From Streptococcus cristatus ATCC 51100 (GTDB taxonomy: Bacteria > Bacillota > Bacilli > Lactobacillales > Streptococcaceae): a stretch of 64,000 nucleotides of DNA. Both the position numbers and the translations under genes were made by a program. Shown piece after piece: positions 16,282 to 25,680 of the stretch. Within the stretch, counting starts at the first letter, position 1. Every line of letters begins with the position of its first letter. The notes below the pieces were generated by a model. That model did not search any database and had not been told where the DNA came from. It worked only from the letters and a program-made list of their open reading frames with translations. The DNA is taken from the NCBI RefSeq assembly GCF_000222765.1, contig NZ_AFUE01000006.1, forward strand, positions 360,001 to 424,000, in the 5' to 3' direction.

Positions 16282-19005
16282 TCAATCGGCAGACTTAAGT
16301 GCTTCCAGCATATCTACTCGTCTGAGACGGTAGTTAACAAAGAAGCCAAGCAAGGTCAGAATAAGAGTCACTGCAGTTAGAGGAAACAGATAGACTGAGG
16401 GACTTACTTGAGGGTTTAAGCTGATAATGCTAGGCGCAACCTTCTCAATCAAAAAACGATGCAGGAAGAAACCGCCTAGAAGCCCAACTGCCATCCCAAT
16501 TACTGACAGAATAATGGTCTCTCGATAGATATAAAGGGTCACTTCCTTATTATGGAAGCCCAGAACCTTGATGGTGGACAACTCGCGAATCCGCTCAGCG
16601 ACATTGATATTAGTCAGATTGTAGAGAATGACGACTGCTAAAAGAATGGAAATCAGCACCAAAACCAGCATTGTATTATTAAGAGAATCAGCTAGAACGT
16701 TGAACTGCTTCACCATGCTTGCATTTTGAGAAACACTCTTGACAGACTTGAGGCTCATAAATTCATTGGCCTTGTCAACAATATTTTTGCTAGAAGAGTC
16801 CTTGAGTCGCACTAGATAAGCATTTTTCTCGGGCTTTTTCCCGTAAATCTTCTGGTAGTCAGTTGCCTTCATAAAGGCAAAATGGCCAAAATGATTCTCA
16901 TTGACTGCTGCGAGCTTGACAGGCTTGCCACCCAGCTCTATACTGCCACCGGGGCTAACTCCAGCTATGCGGGCCAATTTATCCGAAACCACTGCACCGT
17001 CCTTAAGAGTCAGCTTTTGCTGCTTGTCGGGACTTTCTAACGAGATGAAAGGTTCAAAATTTTCCCTGTCCGTAACCATCAAAGTGACTGATTCGGTCTC
17101 TTTTCTTCCTTTGTATTTCTCTGTCAAGGTTTCACTATAGATCTCCTGATAATCAACAATCGAGTCATCCGCCAGCATCTTTTTCAGCTTGTCCTGCTCA
17201 GCTTGATTCTCCCCAGGATTGACAGCGATAATCAAGTCGTATCGTAGAATCTCCTCAAACTGACGTTTTGGAATACCACCAATAGAAGATTGGAGCCCTA
17301 GGCCAGCAAAGAGCAGGGCAACAGAACCCGCTACTCCAAAGATGGTCATGAGCATTCGCTGCTTATAGCGAAAGATATTGCGAGCAGTGACCTTCTGAGT
17401 AAAGCTAAGGTGTCGCCAGATAAAGGACAGTCTTTCCAAAAAGATCTTAGAGCCTTTGACCGGTGGCTTGGGCAAAAGCAAGTGAGCTGCTTCTTCTGTC
17501 AACTCCCGCCTCGCCACTAAATAGGCAGGGAGAACACTTGATAGAAGGGAAAGTCCAAGGGCAAGTAAACTATAGGAAATATAAAAATAAGCATGAGGGG
17601 CAGAAAGCACCATCCCTCTGGTAATAATAGAAGAAATCACTCCAGATAAGAAATAATGCCCCAGCAGAATCCCTATGAGGGTACCTAGACTGCCTGCCAC
17701 CAAACCGTAAAGAGCAAACTTGCGAATGATATCGCGGCTATGATAGCCTAAAGCCTTAAAGACACCTGCGTTTGTTCGCTCCTCGTCGACAAAGCGCATC
17801 ATGGTGGTAAAGGTTACCATCGCTGCCACTAGATAGAGCACCACCGGGAAAATATTACCAATCGACGCAATACTATTCATGGAGTTTTTATACATATGAT
17901 AGCCATTACCACCTGGCAGAGACTTGCGGTCATAGCTATGATAGGCAGGCTCTTTCAAACGACTCAGGTCTGCCTTAGCGTCAGCTAGCTTGTTCTTGCT
18001 AGCTGATAAGTCTTTCTCTGCCTGAGCCAGCTCAGATTTTTTCTGATTGAGCTGGGACTCAGCTTCCTGAATCTGTTGCTGGCTCTGGCTGATCTGTGCA
18101 GGAGGGAAGATAGAAGCGGCTTGGGCTGCTGCTAGCTGGCTTTTTTGCTGGTCCAGCTGATTTTGAGCTTGCTCTAACTGTTTTTTTCCTTGGCTCAGTT
18201 CACTCTCAGCCTGAGCAATCTGGTCTTGGCCCTTCTGAATGGTGCTTTTGGCATCCGTCTCTAATCGCTTAAACCGGGTCGCTCCATTATCTTCAAGGCT
18301 CTTATCCAAAGCAGTCTGGTGCTGCTCCAAACGCTCCTGATAACTTGCAGAAAAGGGAGCCAGTTTTTCTAAATCATGATAGCGCAGGCGGGCAATACTG
18401 TAAACATCTGTATCAAAGGCCTTGGGGCTGACTACAGCATAAGCTGATAAAGCCCCGCTGCCACTAGTCGCATTGCCCAAATTTCTATCAGACCAGAGCT
18501 CTGCCGAGTTGACAAAGCCCACGACCTTATAGGTCTTGTTTTTCAGAACTGACCGACTGCCTGCTTTCTCGGTCAGATCAATCTCCTGGCCAAGCTTGTA
18601 TTTTTTAGACCAAAAACTAGCTAAGGAAATTTCTTGCTCATTCTTGGGAAGACGACCAGAGGTCACTTGAAAGTTTGAGATATCCTTGGTATCTGAGAAT
18701 ACTCGGAGAGCCTCCTCGTCTACGGTGACATCTGTCAGATAGCCAAACTCGACATCAGCTCCCTTGATAGCTTCCAGCTCTTTCTGATCCGCTGCATCCA
18801 AACCATAGTCCGCCATAACAGCCAAGTCCATGGTTCGTTGCTCTTTCAAGTAATCTGTTGCTGTTCTGCGCATATTGGGTGGAGCGACTTTGAGCCCCAC
18901 GAGAGCTAAAGAGCCCAGCATCATGAGGATTAAAATAGATAGGAAACGTCCTTTAGAGCTAGTGAAGGAGAGCAGAATATCTTTCCAATAAATCTTTCTC
19001 TTCAT
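16282..19005 (-). CDS. FtsX-like ABC exporter permease
   Basis: A 907-residue permease with two FtsX/MacB repeats. One N-terminal membrane helix (about 15-35), a large extracellular domain that includes a Gln/Ser-rich coiled coil at roughly 255-345, three membrane helices (380-500), then a second block with one helix near 560, an extracellular domain and three C-terminal helices (about 770-895). Such permeases usually export antimicrobial peptides or lipids, or act as sensors. It is 1 base downstream of its ATPase gene, and both face a TetR regulator with paired operators. Confidence 0.88.
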   Translation of the reverse strand: MKRKIYWKDILLSFTSSKGRFLSILILMMLGSLALVGLKVAPPNMRRTATDYLKEQRTMDLAVMADYGLDAADQKELEAIKGADVEFGYLTDVTVDEEALRVFSDTKDISNFQVTSGRLPKNEQEISLASFWSKKYKLGQEIDLTEKAGSRSVLKNKTYKVVGFVNSAELWSDRNLGNATSGSGALSAYAVVSPKAFDTDVYSIARLRYHDLEKLAPFSASYQERLEQHQTALDKSLEDNGATRFKRLETDAKSTIQKGQDQIAQAESELSQGKKQLEQAQNQLDQQKSQLAAAQAASIFPPAQISQSQQQIQEAESQLNQKKSELAQAEKDLSASKNKLADAKADLSRLKEPAYHSYDRKSLPGGNGYHMYKNSMNSIASIGNIFPVVLYLVAAMVTFTTMMRFVDEERTNAGVFKALGYHSRDIIRKFALYGLVAGSLGTLIGILLGHYFLSGVISSIITRGMVLSAPHAYFYISYSLLALGLSLLSSVLPAYLVARRELTEEAAHLLLPKPPVKGSKIFLERLSFIWRHLSFTQKVTARNIFRYKQRMLMTIFGVAGSVALLFAGLGLQSSIGGIPKRQFEEILRYDLIIAVNPGENQAEQDKLKKMLADDSIVDYQEIYSETLTEKYKGRKETESVTLMVTDRENFEPFISLESPDKQQKLTLKDGAVVSDKLARIAGVSPGGSIELGGKPVKLAAVNENHFGHFAFMKATDYQKIYGKKPEKNAYLVRLKDSSSKNIVDKANEFMSLKSVKSVSQNASMVKQFNVLADSLNNTMLVLVLISILLAVVILYNLTNINVAERIRELSTIKVLGFHNKEVTLYIYRETIILSVIGMAVGLLGGFFLHRFLIEKVAPSIISLNPQVSPSVYLFPLTAVTLILTLLGFFVNYRLRRVDMLEALKSAD

Positions 19006-19006
19006 A

Positions 19007-19708
19007 TTAATACTCCAATGTACTTATGTCCTGAGGCGATTCATTGACCGTAACACTTTTGACTTTCGCATCGTGCATACGGATGACCCGATCAGCAATG
19101 GGAGCCAAGGCAGCATTGTGGGTCACGATAATCACCGTCGCTCCTTGATTGCGGGACATGTCCTGTAAGATTTGCAGCACTTGCTTACCGGTATTGTAGT
19201 CCAAAGCTCCCGTTGGCTCATCGCAGAGCAGAATCTTGGGATTTTTGGCCACCGCCCGAGCAATGGACACACGTTGCTGCTCTCCACCTGAAAGCTGAGC
19301 TGGAAAATTATTGAGACGATTTTCCAGTCCCACTGCAGTCAGAGCCGCTACTGGATCTTGAGCATCCTTGACGATTTCAGAAGCTAATTCGACATTTTCC
19401 TTGGCCGTCAGATTAGGCACCAAATTATAAAACTGAAAGACGAAGCCCACATCATTGCGCCGATAGTCTGTCAGCTGGTGGGAATTGTAGTGAGCAATAT
19501 TCTGCCCGTCTATCAGGATATCTCCCTCATCATTGGTATCCATACCGCCTAGGATATTGAGCACCGTAGACTTACCGGCACCAGAAGCCCCTAGGATAAT
19601 GACCAGTTCCCCCTTTTCAATCTCAAAAGAAATATCGTTATTAGCGACAATTTCTGTATCACCTACCTGATAACGTTTAAAGCTATGTTTCATTTCAATA
19701 TAAGCCAT
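19007..19708 (-). CDS. ABC transporter ATP-binding protein (MacB/LolD type)
   Basis: ATPase subunit of 233 residues that partners the adjacent FtsX-like permease. Walker [10 protein letters not shown] at 40-48, Q-loop in FQFYNL, signature LSGGEQQR, Walker [12 protein letters not shown] and the H-loop in VTHN. AAAGGAG lies at good distance from the ATG. Transcription is divergent from tetR, from a promoter flanked by two matching palindromes. Confidence 0.93.
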   Translation of the reverse strand: MAYIEMKHSFKRYQVGDTEIVANNDISFEIEKGELVIILGASGAGKSTVLNILGGMDTNDEGDILIDGQNIAHYNSHQLTDYRRNDVGFVFQFYNLVPNLTAKENVELASEIVKDAQDPVAALTAVGLENRLNNFPAQLSGGEQQRVSIARAVAKNPKILLCDEPTGALDYNTGKQVLQILQDMSRNQGATVIIVTHNAALAPIADRVIRMHDAKVKSVTVNESPQDISTLEY

Positions 19709-19742
19709 ATCGTTTCTCTCCTTTTCAAAGCTCGTTTCCTTA

Positions 19743-19761
19743 AATCAACAAACTGTTGATT
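19743..19761. promoter_or_regulatory. TetR operator 1
   Basis: AATCAACA-aac-TGTTGATT, perfect 8-bp inverted repeat. It overlaps the -35 of the tetR promoter (TTGATT 19756-19761) and lies just downstream of the start point expected for the ABC operon. Confidence 0.75.
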
Positions 19762-19803
19762 CCAAATCACAGATATTATATAATGAGCTTAGATAAAAAG
19801 CAA
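19756..19803. promoter_or_regulatory. divergent overlapping promoters of tetR and the ABC operon
   Basis: Plus strand: TTGATT 19756-19761, 17-bp spacer, TATAAT 19779-19784. Minus strand: TTGCTT 19798-19803, 17-bp spacer, TATAAT 19775-19780. The two -10 boxes overlap by two bases, so only one polymerase can bind at a time. Confidence 0.75.
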
Positions 19804-19810
19804 TAACCAA

Positions 19811-19831
19811 AAATCAACAAAGTGTTGATTT
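19811..19831. promoter_or_regulatory. TetR operator 2
   Basis: AAATCAACA-aag-TGTTGATTT, perfect 9-bp inverted repeat with the same core as operator 1. It lies between the tetR start point and the tetR ATG, placed to block its transcription. Confidence 0.75.
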
Positions 19832-19851
19832 AAGCGAAAAGGGAAGAAAAA

Positions 19852-20415
19852 ATGATCCAGAAACGAAAAACCAGCACTAAGGAAGACATCAAAGAAGCCT
19901 TGATTCAGCTACTATCTGAGGAAAGGTTTGATAATATCTCCATCAGCAAGCTCTGCAAGCGGGCTGGGATTAACCGTGGCACCTTCTACCTCCACTACGA
20001 GGACAAGTATCAGATGGTTGAAAGTCTAAAAAGCGACATCATTTCCCAACTTTATAGTTATAGTCTTTTTGAAGAAGAAGGCGAATATTCCAAACGGTTC
20101 ATGATAGCCAAATTTCATATACTGCGTGCTAATGAACGTCTGATCAATGCCCTGACCAGAAGCCATTATATTGACTTTCGTGGAGCTATTCGGGAATTCA
20201 TAACCAGTATCATTCTGAGCGACAATCAAAAAGCTGCTACCCAGCGTTTTTTAGAGGAGAACTTCCACATTCCTCAGAAATACGCCTTGGAAATCTTCCT
20301 ATCCAGTGTTGAGGGGATTATTTCTCTTTGGATAGCCGGCGGAGCTCAGGAGGAGCCCGAAGAAATTACTCAAATGATCCTAGCTACCTACAATTATGAT
20401 TATTGGAAATCATGA
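19852..20415 (+). CDS. TetR-family transcriptional regulator
   Basis: A 187-residue repressor with an N-terminal helix-turn-helix (about 10-55; ISKLCKRAGINRGTFYLHYEDK) and a helical ligand domain of the TetR_C_8 type found in Firmicutes. GGGAAG lies before the ATG. The gene is divergent from an ABC exporter, and two identical-core palindromes flank the shared promoter region, so it very likely represses both itself and the exporter; the inducer is unknown. Confidence 0.9.
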   Translation: MIQKRKTSTKEDIKEALIQLLSEERFDNISISKLCKRAGINRGTFYLHYEDKYQMVESLKSDIISQLYSYSLFEEEGEYSKRFMIAKFHILRANERLINALTRSHYIDFRGAIREFITSIILSDNQKAATQRFLEENFHIPQKYALEIFLSSVEGIISLWIAGGAQEEPEEITQMILATYNYDYWKS

Positions 20416-20446
20416 CCAGCACTCCATTTTTATAGATGAAAACTCA

Positions 20447-20474
20447 AAAAGGCGCAGATTCATCTGTGCCTTTT
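20447..20474 (+). terminator. bidirectional terminator between tetR and the U32 gene
   Basis: AAAAGGCGCAGA-TTCA-TCTGTGCCTTTT hairpin (one G-U pair) with T tracts on both strands, between two convergent genes. Confidence 0.85.
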
Positions 20475-20545
20475 CTTAAAACGTTTCTGGTGAGCAAATG
20501 GCTTTCTAAGGATTTCCACTTATATAAAGGTAGCAAAAACCTGTC

Positions 20546-21475
20546 CTATTTCACCATGTCTGGGTCGTAATCATAAAACCCTGTATCGAGGAAGCGATTC
20601 TTAGGATGCAATTTGTGAAGCAGCTCATCTAACAAGAAAGCTTGGTCATGACTAAATTCACCTTTTTCAATCAAGTCCCTCGCCTGAACAAAAAGCTTAG
20701 CAATCTCAACAAAATTCTGACCAGGAGTGTAGAGCCCTTCCAACTTCCAATGCGTAAAGCCGTGGTCAACCAATTCTGTCAACTTGGTCATCAAGTCCAA
20801 GTCATTATTGGCAAAAATGTGAGTCCCATGCTTGTCCTCAAAGATCGAATAATGGCTCTGAGGATCGCTCGGTTCCGCAAGAAAGAGGTCTCTCTCTCTT
20901 GATTTTTCATCATCAATGTGTGTAAAGTTATAATAATTTTGCAAAAGCGGACGTTTAGAGTGATGGATAACACTCGCACCATAAACTAGGACTTCTGCTG
21001 GAATTTCAAGGATTTCCGGCATTTTAAAGAGTTCTGCCGATGGAATTTCCCGCGCCAAAACAGCTTCCGATACTCCAGCATTCTTGCCCCAAAAATTAAT
21101 CTGGCGGCTGCTGGTAACCATAGTCGAAGCATCATAAATCGTTTTTAGCTTGTAGCCATCCCGTTGCAAAACGTAGAATACACCTGCATCCCCAACGGTG
21201 ATATAGTCCACCTCAATCTCCTGAAGAAAATCCAAATAAGGCTTGATCTGGTCCATCATATCCTGATGCATCAGAGCATTGACGGCAACAGTCATTTCTT
21301 TTCCTGCCTGATGAACCATTTGTGAGATACGATTTAATTCGTTGTAAGTGAAATTATGCGGCAAACGAAGACCGTATTTTTTCTCACCGACATAAATACG
21401 ATCCACACCTGCTTCTAATAAGGCTTGAACTTGTTCTATACTTTCAGCTGTAGCTGTAATGATTATCTTTTTCAT
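20546..21475 (-). CDS. U32-family peptidase-like protein
   Basis: A 309-residue protein of the U32 family (collagenase-like and hydroxylation-related proteins). The N-terminus ITATAESIEQVQALLEAGVD and the DRIYVGEKKYGLRL and VYGASV segments match the shorter, YrrN-like member that in many Firmicutes sits next to a longer U32 paralogue; the long partner is not next to it here. True activity is uncertain. There is no Shine-Dalgarno: the -10 box lies 6 bases before the ATG, so the mRNA may be leaderless. Confidence 0.85.
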   Translation of the reverse strand: MKKIIITATAESIEQVQALLEAGVDRIYVGEKKYGLRLPHNFTYNELNRISQMVHQAGKEMTVAVNALMHQDMMDQIKPYLDFLQEIEVDYITVGDAGVFYVLQRDGYKLKTIYDASTMVTSSRQINFWGKNAGVSEAVLAREIPSAELFKMPEILEIPAEVLVYGASVIHHSKRPLLQNYYNFTHIDDEKSRERDLFLAEPSDPQSHYSIFEDKHGTHIFANNDLDLMTKLTELVDHGFTHWKLEGLYTPGQNFVEIAKLFVQARDLIEKGEFSHDQAFLLDELLHKLHPKNRFLDTGFYDYDPDMVK

Positions 21476-21481
21476 ATCATT

Positions 21482-21490
21482 ATTATACCA
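21482..21490 (-). promoter_or_regulatory. extended -10, probably leaderless promoter of the U32 gene
   Basis: TGGTATAAT on the minus strand with TATAAT at 21482-21487; exactly 6 bases separate it from the ATG at 21475, placing the start codon at the transcription start. Confidence 0.6.
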
Positions 21491-21533
21491 AAAAAATAGG
21501 ATTTATGATTTCTTAATTCGATTTTATTCGTTT

Positions 21534-21550
21534 TGTAACTATCTTGTAAT
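21534..21550 (+). promoter_or_regulatory. candidate VicR/WalR binding site
   Basis: TGTAAC-TATCT-TGTAAT matches the WalR/VicR direct repeat TGTWAH-N5-TGTWAH. It lies just upstream of the -35 position of the promoter of the DUF3270 gene (TGA-TAGAAT, hexamer at 21573-21578), the usual place for activation. Confidence 0.55.
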
Positions 21551-21604
21551 ATATCTAATCATAGAAACATGATAGAATGATAAGGTACTACTAGGAGAGA
21601 GACA

Positions 21605-21892
21605 ATGGCTGTAAGAGATTTTAAACAGTTTGAATCAGCGCCCCTGCATGATTCAACAGAACAAACTAAGGAAATATCCTATCAAGAATACCTGCCCCAA
21701 GCAGAATCAGCATCACAATTACGTGAGCTATTTTTCTTTATAAATATCGCTTTATTCTGTATTTTGACAGTCTTTTTTAGCTTTATCTTCTTATCTGCAA
21801 AAATGAGCACTTTTCTATCTTTCTCACTTGCTATTGTCCTAAGTCTTATGATTATTCAAGGATATCGCACTGTTCGAAGAAAGAAACATTGA
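21605..21892 (+). CDS. DUF3270-like small membrane protein
   Basis: A 95-residue protein with a soluble N-terminus of about 40 residues, two adjacent membrane helices (about 42-62 and 66-86) and a basic tail (RTVRRKKH). The MAVRDFKQFE start and size fit the streptococcal DUF3270 family, function unknown. AGGAGAG lies 8 bases before the ATG. A VicR-type direct repeat upstream suggests it belongs to the cell-wall stress regulon. Confidence 0.7.
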   Translation: MAVRDFKQFESAPLHDSTEQTKEISYQEYLPQAESASQLRELFFFINIALFCILTVFFSFIFLSAKMSTFLSFSLAIVLSLMIIQGYRTVRRKKH

Positions 21893-21910
21893 TTATATAC
21901 GAATTAAATC

Positions 21911-21938
21911 AAACGAGATCAAAAGATCTCGTTTTTTC
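21911..21938 (+). terminator. terminator after the DUF3270 gene
   Basis: AAACGAGATC-aaaa-GATCTCGTTT followed by T; a perfect 10-bp stem. Confidence 0.9.
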
Positions 21939-21944
21939 GTTTCT

Positions 21945-22787
21945 TTACCAAGCGTAATTTGGTTCCTGACAAGCACACATCGCTGCCAATAATTCTTCTG
22001 GAGTCACCTTTTTCAGCCCTCCATAGACTGGATCCTGAACGGTATAGGATGGATCAATGTAATAAACTGCAAGGACATCACTGCCATCTGCTGATAATTC
22101 ATAGCCCGTACCCACAACATTGTGTTCACCCTTGTGGCCTGGGTAGATGGAGGCATTATCAATCGTATAGTAGAGCGGATAGCCATCATCAATATTCTTG
22201 CGCAGGCGCTCCTTAAAGAGCCGCATATCTTCAGAATTCGAGGCGCTACTAGTCACTGTCGCAAGATGATAGCCCGCTTGACCTACCGGCACTTCCGCAT
22301 AACCAAATAAATATTGATTTAAGACACGGATTGCATTGACATTATGGGTGCCGAAAGTCTCATCGGTGCCCATCGCTCGTGCCAATTCTTCCTGACTAGC
22401 CTGAACGCCCCTGTAAGCTAGAATCATACTGACAGAGGTCGGTGCGCAAGTATTCCAAGCTCGCTGGATCTGCATGGGAACTTCCAGGCGCTTTCTGATT
22501 GGGGAAGATGCTTCTTTGCTAGAAGGCTGTGTCTCCTCTTCTCTGACCTTTTCACTGGTCTGACTAGAGCTTTTTGACTCCGCAGAAGCAGAACTCTGGC
22601 TAGGGCTGGATTGATTAGTACTGGATTGAGCACTACTAGCTGTTTTCGAGCGGGCTTGACTCGTGCTCGAAGCCTTAAAAGAAGAGTCAGAGCTTCCAGA
22701 CTGAGGGGACTCTGAAGCTTTCTGCCGAGAACAGGCTAGTAAGTAGCAGCCTAAACCAAGCAAGGCAAGTACTTTTAAATATTTCAT
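21945..22787 (-). CDS. C39-like cysteine peptidase lipoprotein
   Basis: A 280-residue surface lipoprotein: signal peptide with lipobox LLAC (Cys at about 19), a Ser/Gln-rich linker to about residue 90, then a peptidase_C39_2-like domain. The candidate catalytic triad is Cys in NTCAPTSVSM, His in GEHNVVGTG and Asp in YYIDPSY. The substrate is unknown; wall peptides or extracellular proteins are plausible. GGGGGTGTT serves as ribosome-binding site. Single-gene unit. Confidence 0.85.
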   Translation of the reverse strand: MKYLKVLALLGLGCYLLACSRQKASESPQSGSSDSSFKASSTSQARSKTASSAQSSTNQSSPSQSSASAESKSSSQTSEKVREEETQPSSKEASSPIRKRLEVPMQIQRAWNTCAPTSVSMILAYRGVQASQEELARAMGTDETFGTHNVNAIRVLNQYLFGYAEVPVGQAGYHLATVTSSASNSEDMRLFKERLRKNIDDGYPLYYTIDNASIYPGHKGEHNVVGTGYELSADGSDVLAVYYIDPSYTVQDPVYGGLKKVTPEELLAAMCACQEPNYAW

Positions 22788-22911
22788 ACCAACACCCCCT
22801 TTTTATTTATATAATAACGCTTTCTTTTTTGGAAATCAAGTTGGCTAAGGGGAAACTAAATAGTAGTAATTTTTGCTTCCTATACCACTGCGACAAAGGT
22901 GCAATTCTAAT

Positions 22912-22946
22912 AAAAAACGAGGCTAGGACTCTTTTGTCCCAGCCTC
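22912..22946 (-). terminator. terminator after hprK-lgt operon (repeat-type stem)
   Basis: GAGGCTgGGAC ... GTCCtAGCCTC on the minus strand, then G and T6. The stem is almost the same as the terminal stem of the intergenic repeat at 8766-8792. Confidence 0.85.
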
Positions 22947-22969
22947 ATACTTGTTTATCAAGTTTGAAC

Positions 22970-23401
22970 TTACTTATCTTCTAAATCAATGATGATTTCT
23001 TCTGAAGGGGCTTTTTCTCCTTCTTCCACCACGATATCAGAAATTTCTTCTTCAAGAATTTCCTCTTCTTTTTCAAACTTTTCTTTGATTTCTTGGAATT
23101 TATCCTGCGAATAGTCTACTACTGACTTGGTCGTATCCTTGACAGACTCCAATACTGTTTCAGCTGTAATTTCGCCATTTTCAACCTTTTCCTTGGTTTG
23201 GTTGATGGCCTTGACAGCCTGATCTGAAAAATCCTTTACTGATTGGACAACTGCTTCGTGAGTCTTGTCTGGATCTTCCCGATAGTCTACAACAAAGTCT
23301 TGAACTTTTTCAGTGATTTCTTTACCTTTTTTGCTAGTTAGAAAGTACGCTGCAGCTGCACCAGACACAGCACCTAATAAAAGTGATGAAATTTTTCCCA
23401 T
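22970..23401 (-). CDS. YtxH-family membrane-anchored protein
   Basis: A 143-residue protein with one N-terminal hydrophobic segment (about 4-22, Ala/Gly-rich), then KKGKEITEK typical of YtxH proteins, and a long charged helical region ending in an acidic tail. Function unknown; relatives are stress-linked envelope proteins. Last gene of the hprK-lgt-DUF948-YtxH operon, 15 bases after DUF948. Confidence 0.85.
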   Translation of the reverse strand: MGKISSLLLGAVSGAAAAYFLTSKKGKEITEKVQDFVVDYREDPDKTHEAVVQSVKDFSDQAVKAINQTKEKVENGEITAETVLESVKDTTKSVVDYSQDKFQEIKEKFEKEEEILEEEISDIVVEEGEKAPSEEIIIDLEDK

Positions 23402-23416
23402 AATAAACCTACTTTC

Positions 23417-23812
23417 TTATTTTTTAAATAATTTGCCAACAAAACGAAGGGCCGTTAGACCTGCTGTTGTTTTGGCTGTCGTGCTTCCTGCTGCGACTGC
23501 TTTTTTTCCTAAAACACGCGCCTGATCGTTTAAATCAGAGACTGATTCGGATAGGTCTGCCACCGCATTGAAAAGCGGATCAATCGTTGCTACTTTGTGG
23601 TTAATATCATCTGTCAAGACATTGACTTTGGCAATCAAATCATTGGTTTGATGCAGGGTGACATTGACATCAGAAGTCAACACTTTGATCGTATTTTCGG
23701 TCTCATCCAGCATTTTTGCAGCCTTATCACCGAGAGTTTTGACGGTGATGGTCATGTAGACTAGAAAGACAATCAAAGCGACAGCAACTAAAGTATAAGC
23801 AATTTCAAGCAT
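23417..23812 (-). CDS. DUF948 membrane-anchored protein
   Basis: A 131-residue protein with an N-terminal membrane helix (about 4-24) followed by heptad-rich helical sequence, the standard DUF948 layout. Function unknown. GAGAGGAG precedes the ATG. The start lies inside the 3' end of lgt (25-base overlap), which implies coupling. Confidence 0.85.
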   Translation of the reverse strand: MLEIAYTLVAVALIVFLVYMTITVKTLGDKAAKMLDETENTIKVLTSDVNVTLHQTNDLIAKVNVLTDDINHKVATIDPLFNAVADLSESVSDLNDQARVLGKKAVAAGSTTAKTTAGLTALRFVGKLFKK

Positions 23813-24603
23813 AATATTCTCCTCTCATTCTTGATAATAGGGGGCTTGTTTTTTCTTTGGTAAATCATAATGCAGATGCCTAGTAAAATCAGAGCTGCAG
23901 ACAGCCACTGAGATACACGCACACCCAAGAACATGAGACTATCAGTCCGCATACCCTCGATAATCATTCGGCCAAATCCGTACCAAATCAGGTAAAAGGC
24001 TGCCAATTCTCCCTGACGGAAAAATTTAGATCGACGTCGTAAAATCATCAGTAGGGCAAAGCCAAGTAAATTCCAAAGGGATTCGTATAAGAAGGTTGGC
24101 TGGTGATAAGCGCCATCTATGTACATATTGTTGCGGATAAAGGACGGCAGATAATTAAGATTTTTGACCACTGCTCCATAGGCTTCTTGGTTAAAGAAAT
24201 TGCCCCAACGACCGATACTCTGGGCAATCAAGACGCTAGGCGCTGCAATATCCAAGAAATCAACAGGATTGATTAGCCTTCTCTGTGAAAAGAAATAGAG
24301 GACAAGCGCACCGGTAATCAAACCACCATAAATAGCTAAACCACCATTCCAAATCTGAAAAATCTCAATCAGAGAATGCTTGCCATAATAAGACCATTCA
24401 AAAATCACATAGTAGAGTCGCGCTCCAAGGATAGCCAAGGGAAAGGCAATCAAAATGAAATCAAGAATATCATCGGGAATCATCTTCTTGCGTGGCGCTT
24501 CCTTCATGGCCAAGTAAACGGCTAAAATCAAGCCGCTGACAATGCAAATCGCATACCAACGAATACTAAAGGGACCGACTGTAAAAGCTACTGGATCAAG
24601 CAT
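23788..24603 (-). CDS. lgt: prolipoprotein diacylglyceryl transferase
   Basis: Integral membrane enzyme that transfers diacylglycerol from phosphatidylglycerol to the lipobox cysteine of prolipoproteins. The 271-residue protein has about seven membrane helices, the HGGL-like segment ([14 protein letters not shown]) and the family signature [13 protein letters not shown]. It overlaps hprK by 8 bases and DUF948 by 25 bases. Its substrates include the lipoproteins encoded at 21945, 54686 and 55679 in this window. Confidence 0.96.
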   Translation of the reverse strand: MLDPVAFTVGPFSIRWYAICIVSGLILAVYLAMKEAPRKKMIPDDILDFILIAFPLAILGARLYYVIFEWSYYGKHSLIEIFQIWNGGLAIYGGLITGALVLYFFSQRRLINPVDFLDIAAPSVLIAQSIGRWGNFFNQEAYGAVVKNLNYLPSFIRNNMYIDGAYHQPTFLYESLWNLLGFALLMILRRRSKFFRQGELAAFYLIWYGFGRMIIEGMRTDSLMFLGVRVSQWLSAALILLGICIMIYQRKNKPPIIKNERRILCLKLLIL

Positions 24604-25531
24604 CTTTCACCTCATTCTGGCTAATCAAATTAGTCAGTCGTTCTTCAAAAATCTTGGTGGCATCAAAGCCCATTTCCTTAGCTCGATAGTTCATGGCTGC
24701 AGCCTCAATCACCACAGAGATGTTGCGTCCTGTCTTAACGGGGATGCGAATACGAGGAATTCTGACACCAGAAACTTCCAATTCTTCTGCATTATTACCC
24801 AGACGGTCAAAGGTCTTATTGGTATCATAATTTTCCAGATAGACGGCAATCTGTACCTGTGAAGAATCCTTAACTGCACTAGCTCCGTAAAGACTCATCA
24901 CATCGATAATGCCGACACCACGAATTTCTAAGAGATGGCGAAGAATCTCAGCAGGCTCTCCCCAAAGGGTCATTTCATCCTTGGCAAAGATATCGACACG
25001 GTCATCCGCCACTAAACGATGGCCACGCTTGACTAACTCAAGGCCAGTTTCACTTTTACCAATACCGCTGTCCCCTTGAATCAGCACGCCCATTCCGTAG
25101 ATGTCCATCAATACGCCATGAACACTGGTTCTGACTGCCAAACGTGAATCAAGGAAACTAGAAATTTCCCCTGATAGACGGCTGGTTGATGTGCGGTTGG
25201 TGAGAATCGCGATTTGCTTTTCTTCAGCTGCTCGCCGCATTTCTTCAGGAATCTCCAAATTGCGCGCCACAATGACAACTGGCGTTTCTGGTTGAAACAT
25301 TTTCAGAAGGACTTGATGACGGTTGTGGGACGTCATCTTCATCAGATAAGACCACTCCTTCATCCCAATCAGCTGAATCCGTTCTGGTGTGTAGTAGTCA
25401 AAATAGCCGGTCATTTCAAGGCCCGGCCGCGAAATATCCGATGTCGAAATCTCCTTTTCTAAGAGGTCATCACTGCCGTAAACGATGTGTAAACGGACTT
25501 TTTCAATCAAATCTTTGACCTTTACAGACAT
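24596..25531 (-). CDS. hprK: HPr kinase/phosphorylase
   Basis: Bifunctional enzyme that phosphorylates HPr at Ser46 and removes the phosphate, setting carbon catabolite repression. The 311-residue protein has Walker A GDSGIGKS at 153-160, the acidic motif in RLVADDRVD and the HprK signature [11 protein letters not shown] near 205. It is first gene of the hprK-lgt-DUF948-YtxH operon, normal length. Confidence 0.97.
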   Translation of the reverse strand: MSVKVKDLIEKVRLHIVYGSDDLLEKEISTSDISRPGLEMTGYFDYYTPERIQLIGMKEWSYLMKMTSHNRHQVLLKMFQPETPVVIVARNLEIPEEMRRAAEEKQIAILTNRTSTSRLSGEISSFLDSRLAVRTSVHGVLMDIYGMGVLIQGDSGIGKSETGLELVKRGHRLVADDRVDIFAKDEMTLWGEPAEILRHLLEIRGVGIIDVMSLYGASAVKDSSQVQIAVYLENYDTNKTFDRLGNNAEELEVSGVRIPRIRIPVKTGRNISVVIEAAAMNYRAKEMGFDATKIFEERLTNLISQNEVKDA

Positions 25532-25561
25532 TCCCTGCTCCCTTCAAATTTATCTTTCTCT

Positions 25562-25570
25562 ATTATAGCA
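25562..25570 (-). promoter_or_regulatory. extended -10 promoter of the hprK operon
   Basis: TGCTATAAT on the minus strand (TATAAT 25562-25567), about 31 bases before the hprK ATG. Confidence 0.6.
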
Positions 25571-25654
25571 AATTTTTACCCTAAAAGAGTTTTTAAGATT
25601 GGAAATTAAGCAAGATTTTTCCCTAGATGCTTGTGAAAACATCTTCCAACCAGC

Positions 25655-25680
25655 AAAAAGGCCAGTCAAAACAACTAGCC
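25655..25680 (-). terminator. terminator overlapping the NUDIX stop codon
   Basis: GGCTAGT-tgttttg-ACTGGCC (one G-U pair) followed by T5 on the minus strand. The TAG stop of the NUDIX gene is part of the 5' arm. Confidence 0.75.
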
